Of a stretch of 64,000 nucleotides of DNA, positions 51,602 through 61,716 are shown piece after piece. A model generated the notes under the pieces. The model searched no databases, had not been told where the DNA came from, and saw only the letters and a list, made by a program, of their open reading frames with translations. Made by a program: the position numbers and the translations under genes. The first letter of the stretch is position 1. Every line of letters starts with the position of its first letter. Origin of the DNA: Chitinophagaceae bacterium (GTDB lineage: Bacteria; Bacteroidota; Bacteroidia; Chitinophagales; Chitinophagaceae); NCBI GenBank assembly GCA_020847395.1, contig JADLCD010000138.1, forward strand, positions 1-64,000, read 5' to 3'.

Positions 51602-52525
51602 CTATTTCTTTCCATCAATAATATCCTTACAATACCGGATACATTTCCCTAATTCTGTTTGTGTATCAGCACCGCCATATTCATATTCAATATTTGCAGG
51701 AATCGGCCAACCATTATCCCTTACCAACTCCAGCACCTGCCTTATCGGCGTATCTCCTTCACCAAAAGGCACATTCACGCCCTGGTTTTTTTTGCGGTCT
51801 TTTACGTGGAGGCAAACAATTTTATCGTGGTTGTTTTTAATATATTCAACAGGGTCTAAATTGGCCGCAACAAAATGCCCGATATCAAGATTAATGCGGG
51901 TATATGATGAACAACCTTCCATTGCCTTCTGAAAACTTTCAGGTGTTGAAAAATCATTAGGACTGTCTACATTGGAGTGGTTATGCATACCTACCTTTAT
52001 CTTGTATTTTTGAGCAAAACCATCAATCCGTTTCATAGAGGTGATGGTTGCCGATGTAGTAAGGGTATCAGTTGCCAAAGCCTTTGCAATTTTAAAATTC
52101 AGTTCCACGTCATGATCTGAAGTATTGTCGTTCATGTTGGCACTGTATGCCTGTATTTTTATACCGGCTTTCTTAAACTGTTTATACATGCCGCCAATCT
52201 CTTTCATATCGAGTTGCTGTTTCCATTTAACAAGTAATTCCTGTCTTTCTTTTAATTGTTCTGCAGTAATATTTCTGGCCCATTGAAATTCCCCTGGCTC
52301 AATATGCCCCTGCCAAAGTTCACAGCTTTTAATACCAAGTTCTTTCATGATCTGGATAGCCTCTTCCCGTGATTTGTCGCGTAAACTATAGCTTTGAACA
52401 CCTAAAACAAAAGAAGATTTGTGTGATATACTATTTGCTGTTAATGCAGCGGGAAGCATTGCACCGGCAAAGCCCGTCATCATAAGTTTGCTCCATTCCC
52501 TGCGGGTAAATTTATTTTGTTGCAT
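51602..52525 (-). CDS. Sugar phosphate isomerase/epimerase-like protein (xylose isomerase-like TIM barrel)
   Basis: This 307-residue exported protein has a twin-Arg-like signal (NKFTRREWSKLMMTGFAGAM then LPAALTANS). The TIM barrel shows metal-site text: GIKSCELWQGHIEPG, YKIKVGMHNHSNVDSPNDF, RINLDIGHFVAANLDPVEY, KIVCLHVKDRKK, FGEGDTPIRQVLEL and IPANIEYEYGG. It is related in fold, not closely in sequence, to the protein at 12801. It is convergent with the GH43 gene. A role in sugar or inositol conversion within this carbohydrate cluster is inferred. Confidence 0.83.
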   Translation of the reverse strand: MQQNKFTRREWSKLMMTGFAGAMLPAALTANSISHKSSFVLGVQSYSLRDKSREEAIQIMKELGIKSCELWQGHIEPGEFQWARNITAEQLKERQELLVKWKQQLDMKEIGGMYKQFKKAGIKIQAYSANMNDNTSDHDVELNFKIAKALATDTLTTSATITSMKRIDGFAQKYKIKVGMHNHSNVDSPNDFSTPESFQKAMEGCSSYTRINLDIGHFVAANLDPVEYIKNNHDKIVCLHVKDRKKNQGVNVPFGEGDTPIRQVLELVRDNGWPIPANIEYEYGGADTQTELGKCIRYCKDIIDGKK

Positions 52526-52673
52526 ATGGCAATGAAAATATTAATGTTGAAAAAAGTTTAAGATAGGGATTTTATGAATTACCAGGCTTCACTTTTTTAA
52601 TGCAACGCATATGTAGTATATTTACTTCATAATATTTTGTAATATTGCTGTTCAAATACCTTAAATCTTTGTT

Positions 52674-53234
52674 ATGAAAAAATTAAGAATTTCATTTTTT
52701 GCATTTATAATATTGTTCGCCTCATGTAGTAAAAAAGACAGCACTACGCCACAGGAGCAGGGAACTTTCCAGGCTTCGATAAACGGTGAAGTATTGACTT
52801 TTAAGGTAAATTCTGCCACATTGTTACGCTCTATCCAAACCAATGAGAAAAGACTTGATATACAAGGCACATCTGAAGATGGAACAAAAAGGCTGATTTT
52901 AACGTTGGGTGATAAAACAAGCGAGGGTAATGGCATTACTGTAAAAACATATATTTTAAATGCTTTTCATGAAGACAACCCAAATACAGAAGATATCGAT
53001 GAAAGTTTATCCACTGATGGCTATACTACTTATAGCACTTCGTTAGGAAGTGGCAGTTGGCTGTCCCCTATATTTGAAGAAGATGGCAAATTTATTGTTA
53101 CCGCCTGCGATGCTACTAATACAATTATCTCCGGAAATTTTGAAACAAAAATGGTGAATATGAACGATGAGACGAATGTAGTTACGGTTACCAATGGAAA
53201 AATAAACAATATTAAATACCAGGTTCTAAATTAA
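52674..53234 (+). CDS. Hypothetical lipoprotein
   Basis: This 186-residue protein has a clear lipoprotein signal (KLRISFFAFIILFASCSKKD, lipid Cys19). The mature part is beta-rich and polar: GTFQASINGEVLTFKVNSAT, KRLDIQGTSEDGTKRLILTL, FIVTACDATNTIISGNFETK. It resembles small Bacteroidota lipoproteins of the DUF6252-like kind, which have no known activity. It is monocistronic, with AT-rich flanks. Membrane side and partners are unknown. Confidence 0.75.
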   Translation: MKKLRISFFAFIILFASCSKKDSTTPQEQGTFQASINGEVLTFKVNSATLLRSIQTNEKRLDIQGTSEDGTKRLILTLGDKTSEGNGITVKTYILNAFHEDNPNTEDIDESLSTDGYTTYSTSLGSGSWLSPIFEEDGKFIVTACDATNTIISGNFETKMVNMNDETNVVTVTNGKINNIKYQVLN

Positions 53235-53456
53235 ACAACACTACGCTTAGAAACATCCACATACAATTAGGTATAGAAAATGAAAATATCATTTATATCG
53301 GGAAATCGGAAATTCCGATAGGGAGCCATTACAAAGAAAATTTTTTTAAACCCCCGGGGTTAGGAAAATCCTGAAATTCTGTATTTGGCCAATACTAAAA
53401 CTCATTTCTTCCCCTTCCTACTTTGCCTGATATTTGCCATTCAATCAATCTGATTT

Positions 53457-55403
53457 CTGGCAGACATCCATTCCATATTACAAGCCAATTGGGGTTATAG
53501 CGCATTCCGTCCATTGCAGGAGGACATTATTACTTCCGTGCTGAATGGTAATGATACGTTAGCTATTATGCCTACAGGTGGCGGCAAATCCATTTGTTTC
53601 CAGGTGCCGGCATTGGCTAAGGATGGCATATGCCTCGTGGTAACGCCACTTATCGCGCTCATGAAAGACCAGGTGCAAAAGCTTAAAGAAAAAGGCATAC
53701 TGGCGCTGGCAATTCATTCGGGTATGCCATTTCCCGAAGTAAAAAAAACATTGGAAAATGCGCTGCATGGCAATTATAAATTCCTGTATGTATCTCCTGA
53801 AAGGTTGCAAACCAATTTTTTTAAAGAATACCTGCCTGCGCTGCCGCTGAATCTTATTGCGGTTGATGAAGCGCATTGCATTTCGCAATGGGGTTATGAT
53901 TTTCGTCCTGCCTACCTCACTATTGCGGATATACGAAAAGAAAAACCCGGCGTTCCGGTATTGGCGTTAACGGCTACGGCTACAGCAATTGTACAAAAAG
54001 ATATTTGCGACAAACTTGAATTTAAACATCAGCAGGTTTTTAAATTATCGTATGAGCGTCCTAATCTTTCTTACAGTGTATTGAATGTTGAAGTAAAAAT
54101 TAATAAGCTGCTGGAGATTGTTCAGAAAGTGGGCGGCTGTGGTATTGTGTATTGCAGGAACCGGAAAAGAACCAAAGAAGTAGCAGCGCTGTTACAATTG
54201 CATAATATAAGCGCGGATTATTATCACGCCGGACTTACACACGAACAGCGAAATGAGAAGCAGGATAAATGGCTGAATGATACAACAAGAATAATGGTAT
54301 GCACCAATGCCTTTGGTATGGGCATAGATAAGCCTGATGTGAGGTTAGTAGTGCACGTGGATATACCGGAGTGCTTAGAGAGCTATTACCAGGAAGCCGG
54401 TCGTGCAGGGCGTGATGGAAAAAAATCTTATGCGGTACTCCTGTATCATGAAAAAGATATTAATGAGCTGCAAAAGCTGCCGGAAATAAAATTCCCGTCA
54501 TTAGCAGAAATAAAAAAAGTATACCAGTCATTGGTAAATTATTTGCAGTTGCCAAGCGGCTCAGGCGAGGATATGTATTTTGATTTTAGTATGCAGGAGT
54601 TTGTTGCGGCGTTTAAGCTTGCGCCGCTCACTGCCCTGTATGCGCTAAAAGCTTTGGAGCAGGATGGATTACTCACTTATAATGAGCAGGTTTTTCTTCC
54701 ATCTACCGTAGTGTTTACCTGCAGCAAAACAAGCCTGCAGGAATTTGAAGAAAACTATCCTGCTGCTGAGCAGTATATAAAAATACTGCTGCGTTCTTAC
54801 GGTGGTATTTTTGACGCACCTGTACCTATCAATGAAAAAGAATTGGCAAGAATGCTGAAAGTGGAAGTATCAACATTTAAAAAAGCATTGCTAAAACTTG
54901 AGCAAAAAAATATCATCAGTTATCAGCCACAAAAAGATAAACCACAGGTTCAATTTTTATATAAACGACCAGGTGCGGAAAACCTCAGCATCGATTTACA
55001 ACATTATCATGAAAGAAAAAACGCGTTGATATTGCAGGTAACATCTATTATAAACTATGTGAAGGATACAGCAGTTTGCCACGCAAAAATCATTGCCAAT
55101 TATTTTGGAGATATAACTGCAAAAGATTGTGGCATATGCGATAATTGTCTTTCCAAGAAAAGGAAAGAGAACATTACCAAAAAGGAATTTTCGCAACTTG
55201 AATTACAAATTATTTCAACGCTTCAAAAATCGCCGGCAACGGTAAAAGAACTTATACAACAATTAAGCATAAATGAAGAACAGAAATTGTGGAAGATTAT
55301 AGATCATTTGGTTGGAGAAAATATCATTAGTATGGGAGAGGATAATTCGGGGAAACTCTATATAAAAAAAATGGGCCAGGATAAAAATCCAGCCCGTTTT
55401 TAA
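53457..55403 (+). CDS. recQ: RecQ family ATP-dependent DNA helicase
   Basis: This 3'-to-5' DNA helicase of repair and recombination has motif 0 in GYSAFRPLQEDI, Walker A AIMPTGGGKSICFQVPAL, AVDEAHCISQWGYDFRPAY, LALTATATAIVQKDI, MVCTNAFGMGIDKPDVRLVV and YYQEAGRAGRDGKKS. Zinc-site Cys residues are in CHAKIIANYFGD and CGICDNC, then a winged helix; no HRDC domain. The start is odd: homologous text (IHSILQANWGYSAFRP) continues upstream of TTG 53514 to an in-frame TGA at 53451 with no ATG, GTG or TTG between. CTG 53457 is chosen; TTG 53514 would cut motif 0. Confidence 0.9.
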   Translation: MADIHSILQANWGYSAFRPLQEDIITSVLNGNDTLAIMPTGGGKSICFQVPALAKDGICLVVTPLIALMKDQVQKLKEKGILALAIHSGMPFPEVKKTLENALHGNYKFLYVSPERLQTNFFKEYLPALPLNLIAVDEAHCISQWGYDFRPAYLTIADIRKEKPGVPVLALTATATAIVQKDICDKLEFKHQQVFKLSYERPNLSYSVLNVEVKINKLLEIVQKVGGCGIVYCRNRKRTKEVAALLQLHNISADYYHAGLTHEQRNEKQDKWLNDTTRIMVCTNAFGMGIDKPDVRLVVHVDIPECLESYYQEAGRAGRDGKKSYAVLLYHEKDINELQKLPEIKFPSLAEIKKVYQSLVNYLQLPSGSGEDMYFDFSMQEFVAAFKLAPLTALYALKALEQDGLLTYNEQVFLPSTVVFTCSKTSLQEFEENYPAAEQYIKILLRSYGGIFDAPVPINEKELARMLKVEVSTFKKALLKLEQKNIISYQPQKDKPQVQFLYKRPGAENLSIDLQHYHERKNALILQVTSIINYVKDTAVCHAKIIANYFGDITAKDCGICDNCLSKKRKENITKKEFSQLELQIISTLQKSPATVKELIQQLSINEEQKLWKIIDHLVGENIISMGEDNSGKLYIKKMGQDKNPARF

Positions 55404-55560
55404 AATCCAATATCCTATGAAAAACCGAGTCAAAGATATACAGGATATACATACCCGCAATACCCTTTTCGTGGTATCTACTTAATTTTTTATGTTGTTT
55501 AAACTTCAATCTTTTTATAAAAAATAAAATGTAGGATTGGCTTGCCAAAATGTCAACCTG

Positions 55561-57105
55561 CTAAAACCAACTGCTTTTCTTTTTGGTGCTGCTGCGGCCT
55601 CCAAGTCCTAATGCGCCTAATAAGCTGCGGGTAATGATTGACGCCGCCGTTCGCCCAACCTGGCGGGTAACAGAATTATCCAATACCTTTTCAATTACGT
55701 TAGGTTCTTCCTTTTTTGAAGTGTTTTTTTCGTCTGTAGATTTCTGTTCTGCGTCTGCTAATTTGGCACTCAAAATTTCATAAGCGCTATTACTATCAAT
55801 GGATTGCTCATACTTTCGTACCAGTTTTGACTGTTTTACCAAATCGTCAATTTCTCCATCTGTTAATACATCCATTCTTGAACGGGGAGAAACCAGCATG
55901 GTATGCACCAGTGGTGTGGGAATACCTTTTTCATTTAAAAGTGTAACAAATGCTTCTCCTATACCCATTTGAGTGATGAGGTCATCCACTTTATAATAAG
56001 TTGTTTCCGGGTAGTTATCTGCAGCCTGTTTTATGGTTTTACGGTCGGCGGCAGTAAAGGCGCGTAACGCATGTTGCACTTTTAATCCCAACTGGCTGAG
56101 TACAGAAGCAGGTATATCCTGCGGGTTTTGTGTACAAAAGAAAATACCTACGCCTTTGGAGCGGATGAGTTTTATTACAGTTTCTATTTGCTGCAGCAAG
56201 GCTTCTGTAGCTTCCTGGAATACCAGGTGGGCTTCATCTATAAACAATACCAATTTAGGTTTGTCAAGGTCGCCAGCCTCTGGTAACACTGCATATAGTT
56301 CTGCAAGCAATTGCAGCATAAAAGTGGAGAACAGCTTGGGGCGGTTCTGCATATCCGTTACCCTCAATATGTTTATCATGCCGCCACCATCATTGCTTAT
56401 CCGCATCAAATCATCTACCTCAAAAGAAGGCTCTCCAAAAAAAACATCAGCACCCTGCTGCTGCAACTCAATTACTTTTCGCAGAATAGTGCCGGTACTG
56501 GTAGTAGCAATTTTACCATAGGTTTTTTCTATTTCAGCTTTGCCTTCATCACTTATATACTGAAGTGTTTTGGTAAAGTCTTTAAGGTCGAGCAATGGAA
56601 TTTTATTATCATCGCAGTATTTAAAAATCATTGCTACCAGCCCCTGTTGCGTATCATTTAGTCCGAGAATTTTTGAAATCAATATCGGGCCAAACTCAGT
56701 AACGGTTGCCCTTAAACGAACGCCCTTTTCATTGCTCAAAGTCATTAGCTCAACCGGGTAAGCTTTGGGAGACCATGTGAGCCCCATTTTGCTGTAGCGT
56801 TCTTTTATTTTATCATTTTCAGTGCCGGCTTCCGCTATACCACTCAGGTCGCCTTTAATATCCATCATCAAAACCGGAACGCTTGCATCGCTTAAACCTT
56901 CGGCAATTACCTGCAGCGTTTTTGTTTTTCCAGTGCCCGTTGCACCCGCTATTAATCCATGGCGGTTCATTGTTTTTAACGGCAACTGTACAATGGTTCC
57001 GGTCAATACTTCGCCATCAAGCATGGCAACTCCAAGCGGAAAATTTTCTCCTTTAAAACTGTACCCGGTTTTAATAGAATCGATAAAGGCGTTTTTGTCG
57101 GCCAT
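55561..57105 (-). CDS. HerA-like helicase/ATPase, DUF853 (YjgR) family
   Basis: This 514-residue cytoplasmic ATPase has an N-terminal PLGVAMLDGEVLTGTIVQLP and Walker A HGLIAGATGTGKTKTLQVIA. MMDIKGDLSGIAEAG, Walker B LVLFIDEAHLVFQEATE, the sensor IFFCTQNPQDIPASVLSQLG and the Arg-finger-like LRAFTAADRKTIK follow. A low-complexity charged linker (about 445-470) precedes a C-terminal stretch ending GRSSTKKKSSWF. It belongs to the DUF853/YjgR group of HerA-FtsK-type hexameric ATPases. No NurA-like nuclease is adjacent, so its process is undefined. The GroES-like gene lies 53 bp upstream. Confidence 0.9.
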   Translation of the reverse strand: MADKNAFIDSIKTGYSFKGENFPLGVAMLDGEVLTGTIVQLPLKTMNRHGLIAGATGTGKTKTLQVIAEGLSDASVPVLMMDIKGDLSGIAEAGTENDKIKERYSKMGLTWSPKAYPVELMTLSNEKGVRLRATVTEFGPILISKILGLNDTQQGLVAMIFKYCDDNKIPLLDLKDFTKTLQYISDEGKAEIEKTYGKIATTSTGTILRKVIELQQQGADVFFGEPSFEVDDLMRISNDGGGMINILRVTDMQNRPKLFSTFMLQLLAELYAVLPEAGDLDKPKLVLFIDEAHLVFQEATEALLQQIETVIKLIRSKGVGIFFCTQNPQDIPASVLSQLGLKVQHALRAFTAADRKTIKQAADNYPETTYYKVDDLITQMGIGEAFVTLLNEKGIPTPLVHTMLVSPRSRMDVLTDGEIDDLVKQSKLVRKYEQSIDSNSAYEILSAKLADAEQKSTDEKNTSKKEEPNVIEKVLDNSVTRQVGRTAASIITRSLLGALGLGGRSSTKKKSSWF

Positions 57106-57158
57106 AACGGAAATTTTAAGGAAAGATAAATGATTAGAATAATTCCCGGAAAAATGTC

Positions 57159-57530
57159 TTACAATTCTTCTTCACGTTCAAGCATAAGAATGGCACTTTG
57201 GGGTACGATAAAATATTTCTCGTTCTCATACATTACTTCCGTTGCCCCGCTGATAAGAAATATAGCAAGGTCCCCTTCTTTTGCCTGGAGGGGAATGTAT
57301 TTTACCTGCTCTTCTTCCGCTTTCCAGGTTTCGGTTTCTATAGGCATGGGAATAGCGTAACCCGGCCCATGTTTTATCACATACCCCTGTTGTACTTTTT
57401 CTTTTTCCTGCACACCGGGAGGAAGGTATAAGCCACTGGCAGTGCGCTCATTACCCTGCAATGGTTTAATTAACACCCTGTCGCCTATAACTACTAATTT
57501 TTTGAATTTATTTTCCGGAGTAAGCCTCAT
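57159..57530 (-). CDS. GroES-like co-chaperone family protein
   Basis: This 123-residue protein runs from ATG 57530 (MRLTPENKFKKLVVIGDRVL); the frame extends ten codons further without family support. The GroES beta-barrel text is VIGDRVLIKPLQGNERTASG, LYLPPGVQEKEKVQQGYVIK, KEGDLAIFLISGATEVMYEN and EKYFIVPQSAILMLE. It is longer than GroES (about 95) because of an insert (MPIETETWKAEEEQVKYIPL) and no groEL is adjacent, so it is probably a GroES-like paralogue rather than the main co-chaperonin. It is divergent from the response regulator. Confidence 0.85.
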   Translation of the reverse strand: MRLTPENKFKKLVVIGDRVLIKPLQGNERTASGLYLPPGVQEKEKVQQGYVIKHGPGYAIPMPIETETWKAEEEQVKYIPLQAKEGDLAIFLISGATEVMYENEKYFIVPQSAILMLEREEEL

Positions 57531-57674
57531 GTTTTTTGCCACAAAAATAAAGATTAGCATTTTTAAAAACGCTGCTTAATAAAAAACTTAAAAAAAGGGT
57601 TTAACAAAACTTTATTGGCTGTAATACATAAGCAGGAAATGATTATATTTATTTTGAATTAAATATTTTGATAT

Positions 57675-58373
57675 ATGGAAGCGCAAAAGCACAAAATTTT
57701 ATTATGCGAAGATGACCAGAATCTTGGATTGGTTTTGAAGAACTATCTCGAATTGAATGATTATGATGTAACACTCGAAAGAGATGGGCGGCTTGGACTG
57801 GCTGCATTTCAGCGCGAAAAATTTGAACTCTGTCTTTTAGATGTAATGATGCCTAATATGGATGGCTTTAAACTGGCAGAAGAAATCAGGGACATTAACC
57901 CGGATATTCCGTTATTCTTTCTTTCTGCAAAAACAATGAAAGAAGATATTATACAGGGATATAAACTTGGCGCTGATGATTACATTACCAAGCCTTTTGA
58001 CAGTGAAGTTTTATTGCTGAAAATAAAAGCTATTCTCAAGCGCAATGAAGACCTGAGCAAGGATACTGCGAATATTGAATTTGATTTGGGTAAATATCAT
58101 TTTAATCCAAAGCTCAGGGAGTTAAGTGTAGAAGGTAAAACGCAAACACTTTCTCCCAAAGAAAATGAATTACTCCGCATGTTGGCAGAATACAAAAATG
58201 ATTTACTGCCACGTGAAATTGCGTTGAAAAGAATTTGGGGCAGCGATACTTATTTTAACGGTAGAAGTATGGATGTTTATATTGCGAAGCTGAGAAAATA
58301 CCTGAAAGAAGATGATAATATTGAGATAGTGAATATACACGGCAATGGTTTTCGCCTTGTGGTGAATGGGTAA
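57675..58373 (+). CDS. OmpR/PhoB-family response regulator
   Basis: This 232-residue DNA-binding regulator has a receiver domain (1-118) with acidic pocket E12-D13-D14, phospho-acceptor D56 in CLLDVMMPNMDGF, S84 in FFLSAKT and K106 in DDYITKPFD. The winged-helix effector (about 130-230) ends with RSMDVYIAKLRKYLKEDDNI and IVNIHGNGFRLVV. It binds promoter DNA when phosphorylated. No sensor kinase is adjacent, so it is an orphan in this window. A strong terminator lies just downstream (58391-58423). Confidence 0.93.
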   Translation: MEAQKHKILLCEDDQNLGLVLKNYLELNDYDVTLERDGRLGLAAFQREKFELCLLDVMMPNMDGFKLAEEIRDINPDIPLFFLSAKTMKEDIIQGYKLGADDYITKPFDSEVLLLKIKAILKRNEDLSKDTANIEFDLGKYHFNPKLRELSVEGKTQTLSPKENELLRMLAEYKNDLLPREIALKRIWGSDTYFNGRSMDVYIAKLRKYLKEDDNIEIVNIHGNGFRLVVNG

Positions 58374-58390
58374 TACTATTTTAAAGTAAG

Positions 58391-58423
58391 AAGAGCCTAT
58401 AGTTTTTTACTGTAGGCTCTTTT
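58391..58423. terminator. Terminator between the response regulator and the convergent GT39 gene
   Basis: AAGAGCCTATAG (58391-58402) pairs with CTGTAGGCTCTT (58410-58421), 12 bp with one G-U, loop of seven bases, followed by TT. An A-rich start on the opposite side gives the minus strand a T-run as well, so it may serve both genes. Confidence 0.75.
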
Positions 58424-58465
58424 CGTTTTATAGGAGAGATGATTTTCAATGCAGTTATGCTGCCT

Positions 58466-60016
58466 TTATTTTACCTCAATCAGTAAATATGCATGTTTTA
58501 CATGAGAAGAAGGCGGGTATTGCTGAAGCCAGTTATAGGTATGCTCTCCGAATTTATCTTCATACTCCCCTACCGCAATTAAGAAACGACCCTTTGCCGG
58601 AGTGCTGCCTGCAAACTGAACATCCGGGTGTTGTTTAATATACTGCTCCGCAGCGGTATATCCCTGCCCGAAATCAAGATTGGCATGCCCAACTTTTTGA
58701 TACGCGAGTTTTTTATCTACAATAAACTCGTTGGTATAGGGAATATAGTTATTTGAATAACTATACACAGAACATAGCAGCCATACGCAACCGGCCGCAA
58801 ATAAAATTTTTGATACCCTGGTTTGCAACAGTTGAATAAGCTTTCCACACAAAATATATAATAATGGATACAAAAATAAAATATGCCTTATACCCGCCTG
58901 AATATTATTGGTGAAGCTCATTATAATTAAAAAATACAGAACAGGAATTATCAATATCAGCTCGTGCTTCTTAAAAAAAGTGCTATTCTGTTTTTGGCAC
59001 AAAAGGAAAAATGTAATTGCAAAAACAATAAGCGTTGGTATAGGTGTTTTAAAAAACATAGATACGAGATAATAAAACCAATATGATTTTCCGTGCTCGT
59101 GAAAGCTGATTATTGATACAACGCCGAAAGTGCTTTCAGGAAAACCCCCACCCAACTCATCAAAATATTTTACGGTATCCATACCCAACAGGTATGGCGC
59201 GGGGAGCGGCAGCGGAATATTTCCAATAACAGAAAACATGTGCTGTACATTATTAAACATCCTGCTCACAAATACATATTCATTCAGTGGTTGTCCTGTT
59301 TTATAAAACAGGAAACCCGCATTAATAATCAATACATTTATAACAATAAAAATAAAGGTGCTTTTGAGAAGCGATTTATAGCGGATAGTTTTTTTATTCT
59401 GGAGATAATATATGAGAAGCAAAACAGGAATACAGATATATAAATGCAAAAATGTTTGTTTGGTGAGTTGAGCAATTCCTGTAAACACACAAAACAGGAT
59501 AAAGTTTGTTTCTCCCCCTTTAATCAAAAAACGCCACAGGAAATATAATACCAACAGTATAATTAAAACGCTATAACCATCTGTTGTTACAAGCCCGCTA
59601 TGCGCCAAAAAGTTGGGGCAAAAGGCCATTAATCCCATTGAAAATAAACCAGCTATTTCCCCATATAATGCTGAAGACCATTTGAATATGATGATAAGGC
59701 TTAATAGGGAAAATATAAAACTGATATACCTGCCCATTCGTATATCAGAGACTCCGTTGTCATTTTTTTGCAGACCGGGGTGCAGGATTTGTTCGGCAGC
59801 GCGGGGTAAAACATTCAGTGCAGATACAGGCATCTTGCTGTCATCAAAACTACAGGAACGTTTATATGCATTGCCTTTCAATATTCTTATACCATAATCA
59901 AAATGGGAGCCTTCGTCGTAGGTTAAATCACTTGTTGATAAAAAGCTAAGCTCAGTGCCGGCATATAATAATAGAATTAGCCCAAATATTACTCTTACAA
60001 AACGCTGCCTGCTCAA
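58466..60016 (-). CDS. GT39-like membrane glycosyltransferase (ArnT/PMT type)
   Basis: This 516-residue inner-membrane protein has about 10-12 hydrophobic segments. The first periplasmic loop contains LTYDEGSHFDYGIRIL with the Asp-Glu pair typical of GT-C enzymes of the PMT/ArnT group, followed by CSFDDSKMPVSALNV. MGLMAFCPNFLAHSGLVTTD and a C-terminal periplasmic domain (YIKQHPDVQFAGSTPAKGRF) are also present. Such enzymes move sugars from polyprenyl-phosphate donors to lipid or protein acceptors. No neighbour indicates the acceptor. Start ATG 60016 is followed by basic residues and the first helix, as expected. Confidence 0.83.
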   Translation of the reverse strand: MSRQRFVRVIFGLILLLYAGTELSFLSTSDLTYDEGSHFDYGIRILKGNAYKRSCSFDDSKMPVSALNVLPRAAEQILHPGLQKNDNGVSDIRMGRYISFIFSLLSLIIIFKWSSALYGEIAGLFSMGLMAFCPNFLAHSGLVTTDGYSVLIILLVLYFLWRFLIKGGETNFILFCVFTGIAQLTKQTFLHLYICIPVLLLIYYLQNKKTIRYKSLLKSTFIFIVINVLIINAGFLFYKTGQPLNEYVFVSRMFNNVQHMFSVIGNIPLPLPAPYLLGMDTVKYFDELGGGFPESTFGVVSIISFHEHGKSYWFYYLVSMFFKTPIPTLIVFAITFFLLCQKQNSTFFKKHELILIIPVLYFLIIMSFTNNIQAGIRHILFLYPLLYILCGKLIQLLQTRVSKILFAAGCVWLLCSVYSYSNNYIPYTNEFIVDKKLAYQKVGHANLDFGQGYTAAEQYIKQHPDVQFAGSTPAKGRFLIAVGEYEDKFGEHTYNWLQQYPPSSHVKHAYLLIEVK

Positions 60017-60101
60017 AGCATTTTTTCTTTAAAGTTGCTGAATAAGTAACAGATTAAAAAACAATAAAGTATAAAACAGGTATTTTGTTGAGCAGGTTAT
60101 G

Positions 60102-61628
60102 TTATTCATCCTCCTTTTTTTCAGGGCGCATTTGCGGAAAGAATAATACATCCTGTATGGAAGCCTGGTTGGTAAGCAGCATACATAACCTGTCTATACC
60201 AATACCAATACCTGCGGTAGGCGGCATGCCATATTCAAGCGCACGCAAAAAATCATGGTCAATAAACATTGCTTCATCATCACCGCGTTCCATCAGCTTG
60301 AGTTGCTCTTCAAAACGTTCACGCTGATCAATAGGGTCATTAAGTTCTGAATACGCGTTCGCAATTTCTTTCCCGTTAATCATCAGCTCAAAGCGTTCAA
60401 CCAAACCGGTTTTTTCACGGTGCTTTTTTGTAAGCGGGCTCATCTCAACAGGATAGTCTGTAATAAAAGTGGGTTGTATATAGTGATGTTCGCATTTTTC
60501 TCCAAATATGGAATCAATCAGCTTGCCTTTACCCATAGTAGGTTTGTTTTCCACATGCAGTTGTTTACACACATCTCTCAGCTCATCTTCATTCATTGTG
60601 CTTACATCAATGCCGGTATGTTCTTTTATGGCATCGTATATAGATACGCGTTTGAATGGTGTTTTAAAGCTGATGGTTTTATCACCCACCTGCATATCTG
60701 TGGTATTATGCATGGCAACAGCTACTTTTTCCAGCAGGTTTTCTGTTGTATTCATCATCCAGAAATAATCCTGGTATGCTACATAAAACTCAAGGATGGT
60801 AAATTCCGGATTGTGTGTGCGGTCCATTCCTTCATTCCTGAAGTTGCGGCTAAATTCATATACCCAGTCAAAGCCGCCTACTATCAGCCTTTTCAGGTAA
60901 AGTTCGTTTGCAATGCGCAGGTATAATGGAATATCCAATGCATTATGATGCGTGATAAAAGGACGAGCCGCCGCACCACCTGGAATACTTTGCAACACCG
61001 GAGTATCAACTTCCAACGCACCGTGACTATTAAGATATTCACGGATGGTGTTCACCATTATCGTGCGTTTTACAAAAGTATCTTTTACCTGAGGGTTTAT
61101 GATTAGGTCAACATAACGTTGACGATATTTAAATTCAGGGTCTGTTACCGCATCAAAACTTTGTCCGTCTGCCTCTTTAACAACCGGCAGTGGTTTAAGC
61201 GATTTTGATAAGATGGTAAATGAATGTACATGTATGGATATTTCACCGGTTTTAGTAATAAAACCATATCCTTTCACGCCGATGATATCACCAATATCAA
61301 GTAATTTTTTCCAAACGGTATTGTATAAGGTTTTGTCTTCGCCGGTACATATATCATCCCGTTTTACATAAATCTGGATGCGCCCGGTATTATCCTGCAA
61401 TACAGCAAAAGAGGCTTTGCCCATATCGCGGATGCTCATTATTCTGCCGGCAAAACTTATATCAGCAAATTGATCTTTTGTTTCTTCAGAAAAATGATTT
61501 CTGATTTGGGCAGCAGTATGTGTTACAGGAAATGCCTCAGGCGGGTATGGGTTAATACCCAGTTTTTCAAGTTCAACCTTTTTCTCTCTTCTTATAATTT
61601 CCTGTTCAGATAAATGTTGTGTACTCAT
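60102..61628 (-). CDS. lysS: Lysyl-tRNA synthetase, class II
   Basis: This 508-residue enzyme charges tRNA-Lys. The N-terminal OB-fold anticodon-binding domain (about 55-150; [20 protein letters not shown]) and the class II core are complete. Motif 1 lies around [20 protein letters not shown], motif 2 is [20 protein letters not shown] and motif 3 is [20 protein letters not shown], followed by [16 protein letters not shown]. Length is normal. A canonical Bacteroidota promoter lies at 61652-61682. The ending KKEDE is typical. Confidence 0.97.
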   Translation of the reverse strand: MSTQHLSEQEIIRREKKVELEKLGINPYPPEAFPVTHTAAQIRNHFSEETKDQFADISFAGRIMSIRDMGKASFAVLQDNTGRIQIYVKRDDICTGEDKTLYNTVWKKLLDIGDIIGVKGYGFITKTGEISIHVHSFTILSKSLKPLPVVKEADGQSFDAVTDPEFKYRQRYVDLIINPQVKDTFVKRTIMVNTIREYLNSHGALEVDTPVLQSIPGGAAARPFITHHNALDIPLYLRIANELYLKRLIVGGFDWVYEFSRNFRNEGMDRTHNPEFTILEFYVAYQDYFWMMNTTENLLEKVAVAMHNTTDMQVGDKTISFKTPFKRVSIYDAIKEHTGIDVSTMNEDELRDVCKQLHVENKPTMGKGKLIDSIFGEKCEHHYIQPTFITDYPVEMSPLTKKHREKTGLVERFELMINGKEIANAYSELNDPIDQRERFEEQLKLMERGDDEAMFIDHDFLRALEYGMPPTAGIGIGIDRLCMLLTNQASIQDVLFFPQMRPEKKEDE

Positions 61629-61651
61629 TATGCACTTTTAAAAAAGTGGAG

Positions 61652-61682
61652 CAAAGGTACTGGTTACAAACAAGCCTGCAAA
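61652..61682 (-). promoter_or_regulatory. Bacteroidota-type promoter of lysS
   Basis: On the minus strand TTTG (61679-61682) and TACCTTTG (61652-61659) are separated by 19 bp, fitting -33 TTTG / -7 TAnnTTTG. Initiation would be about 7 bp downstream, giving a leader of roughly 17 bases before the lysS ATG at 61628. Confidence 0.65.
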
Positions 61683-61716
61683 GCCTTGTTGAGCTTAGGT
61701 ATTTATCAATTATTCT

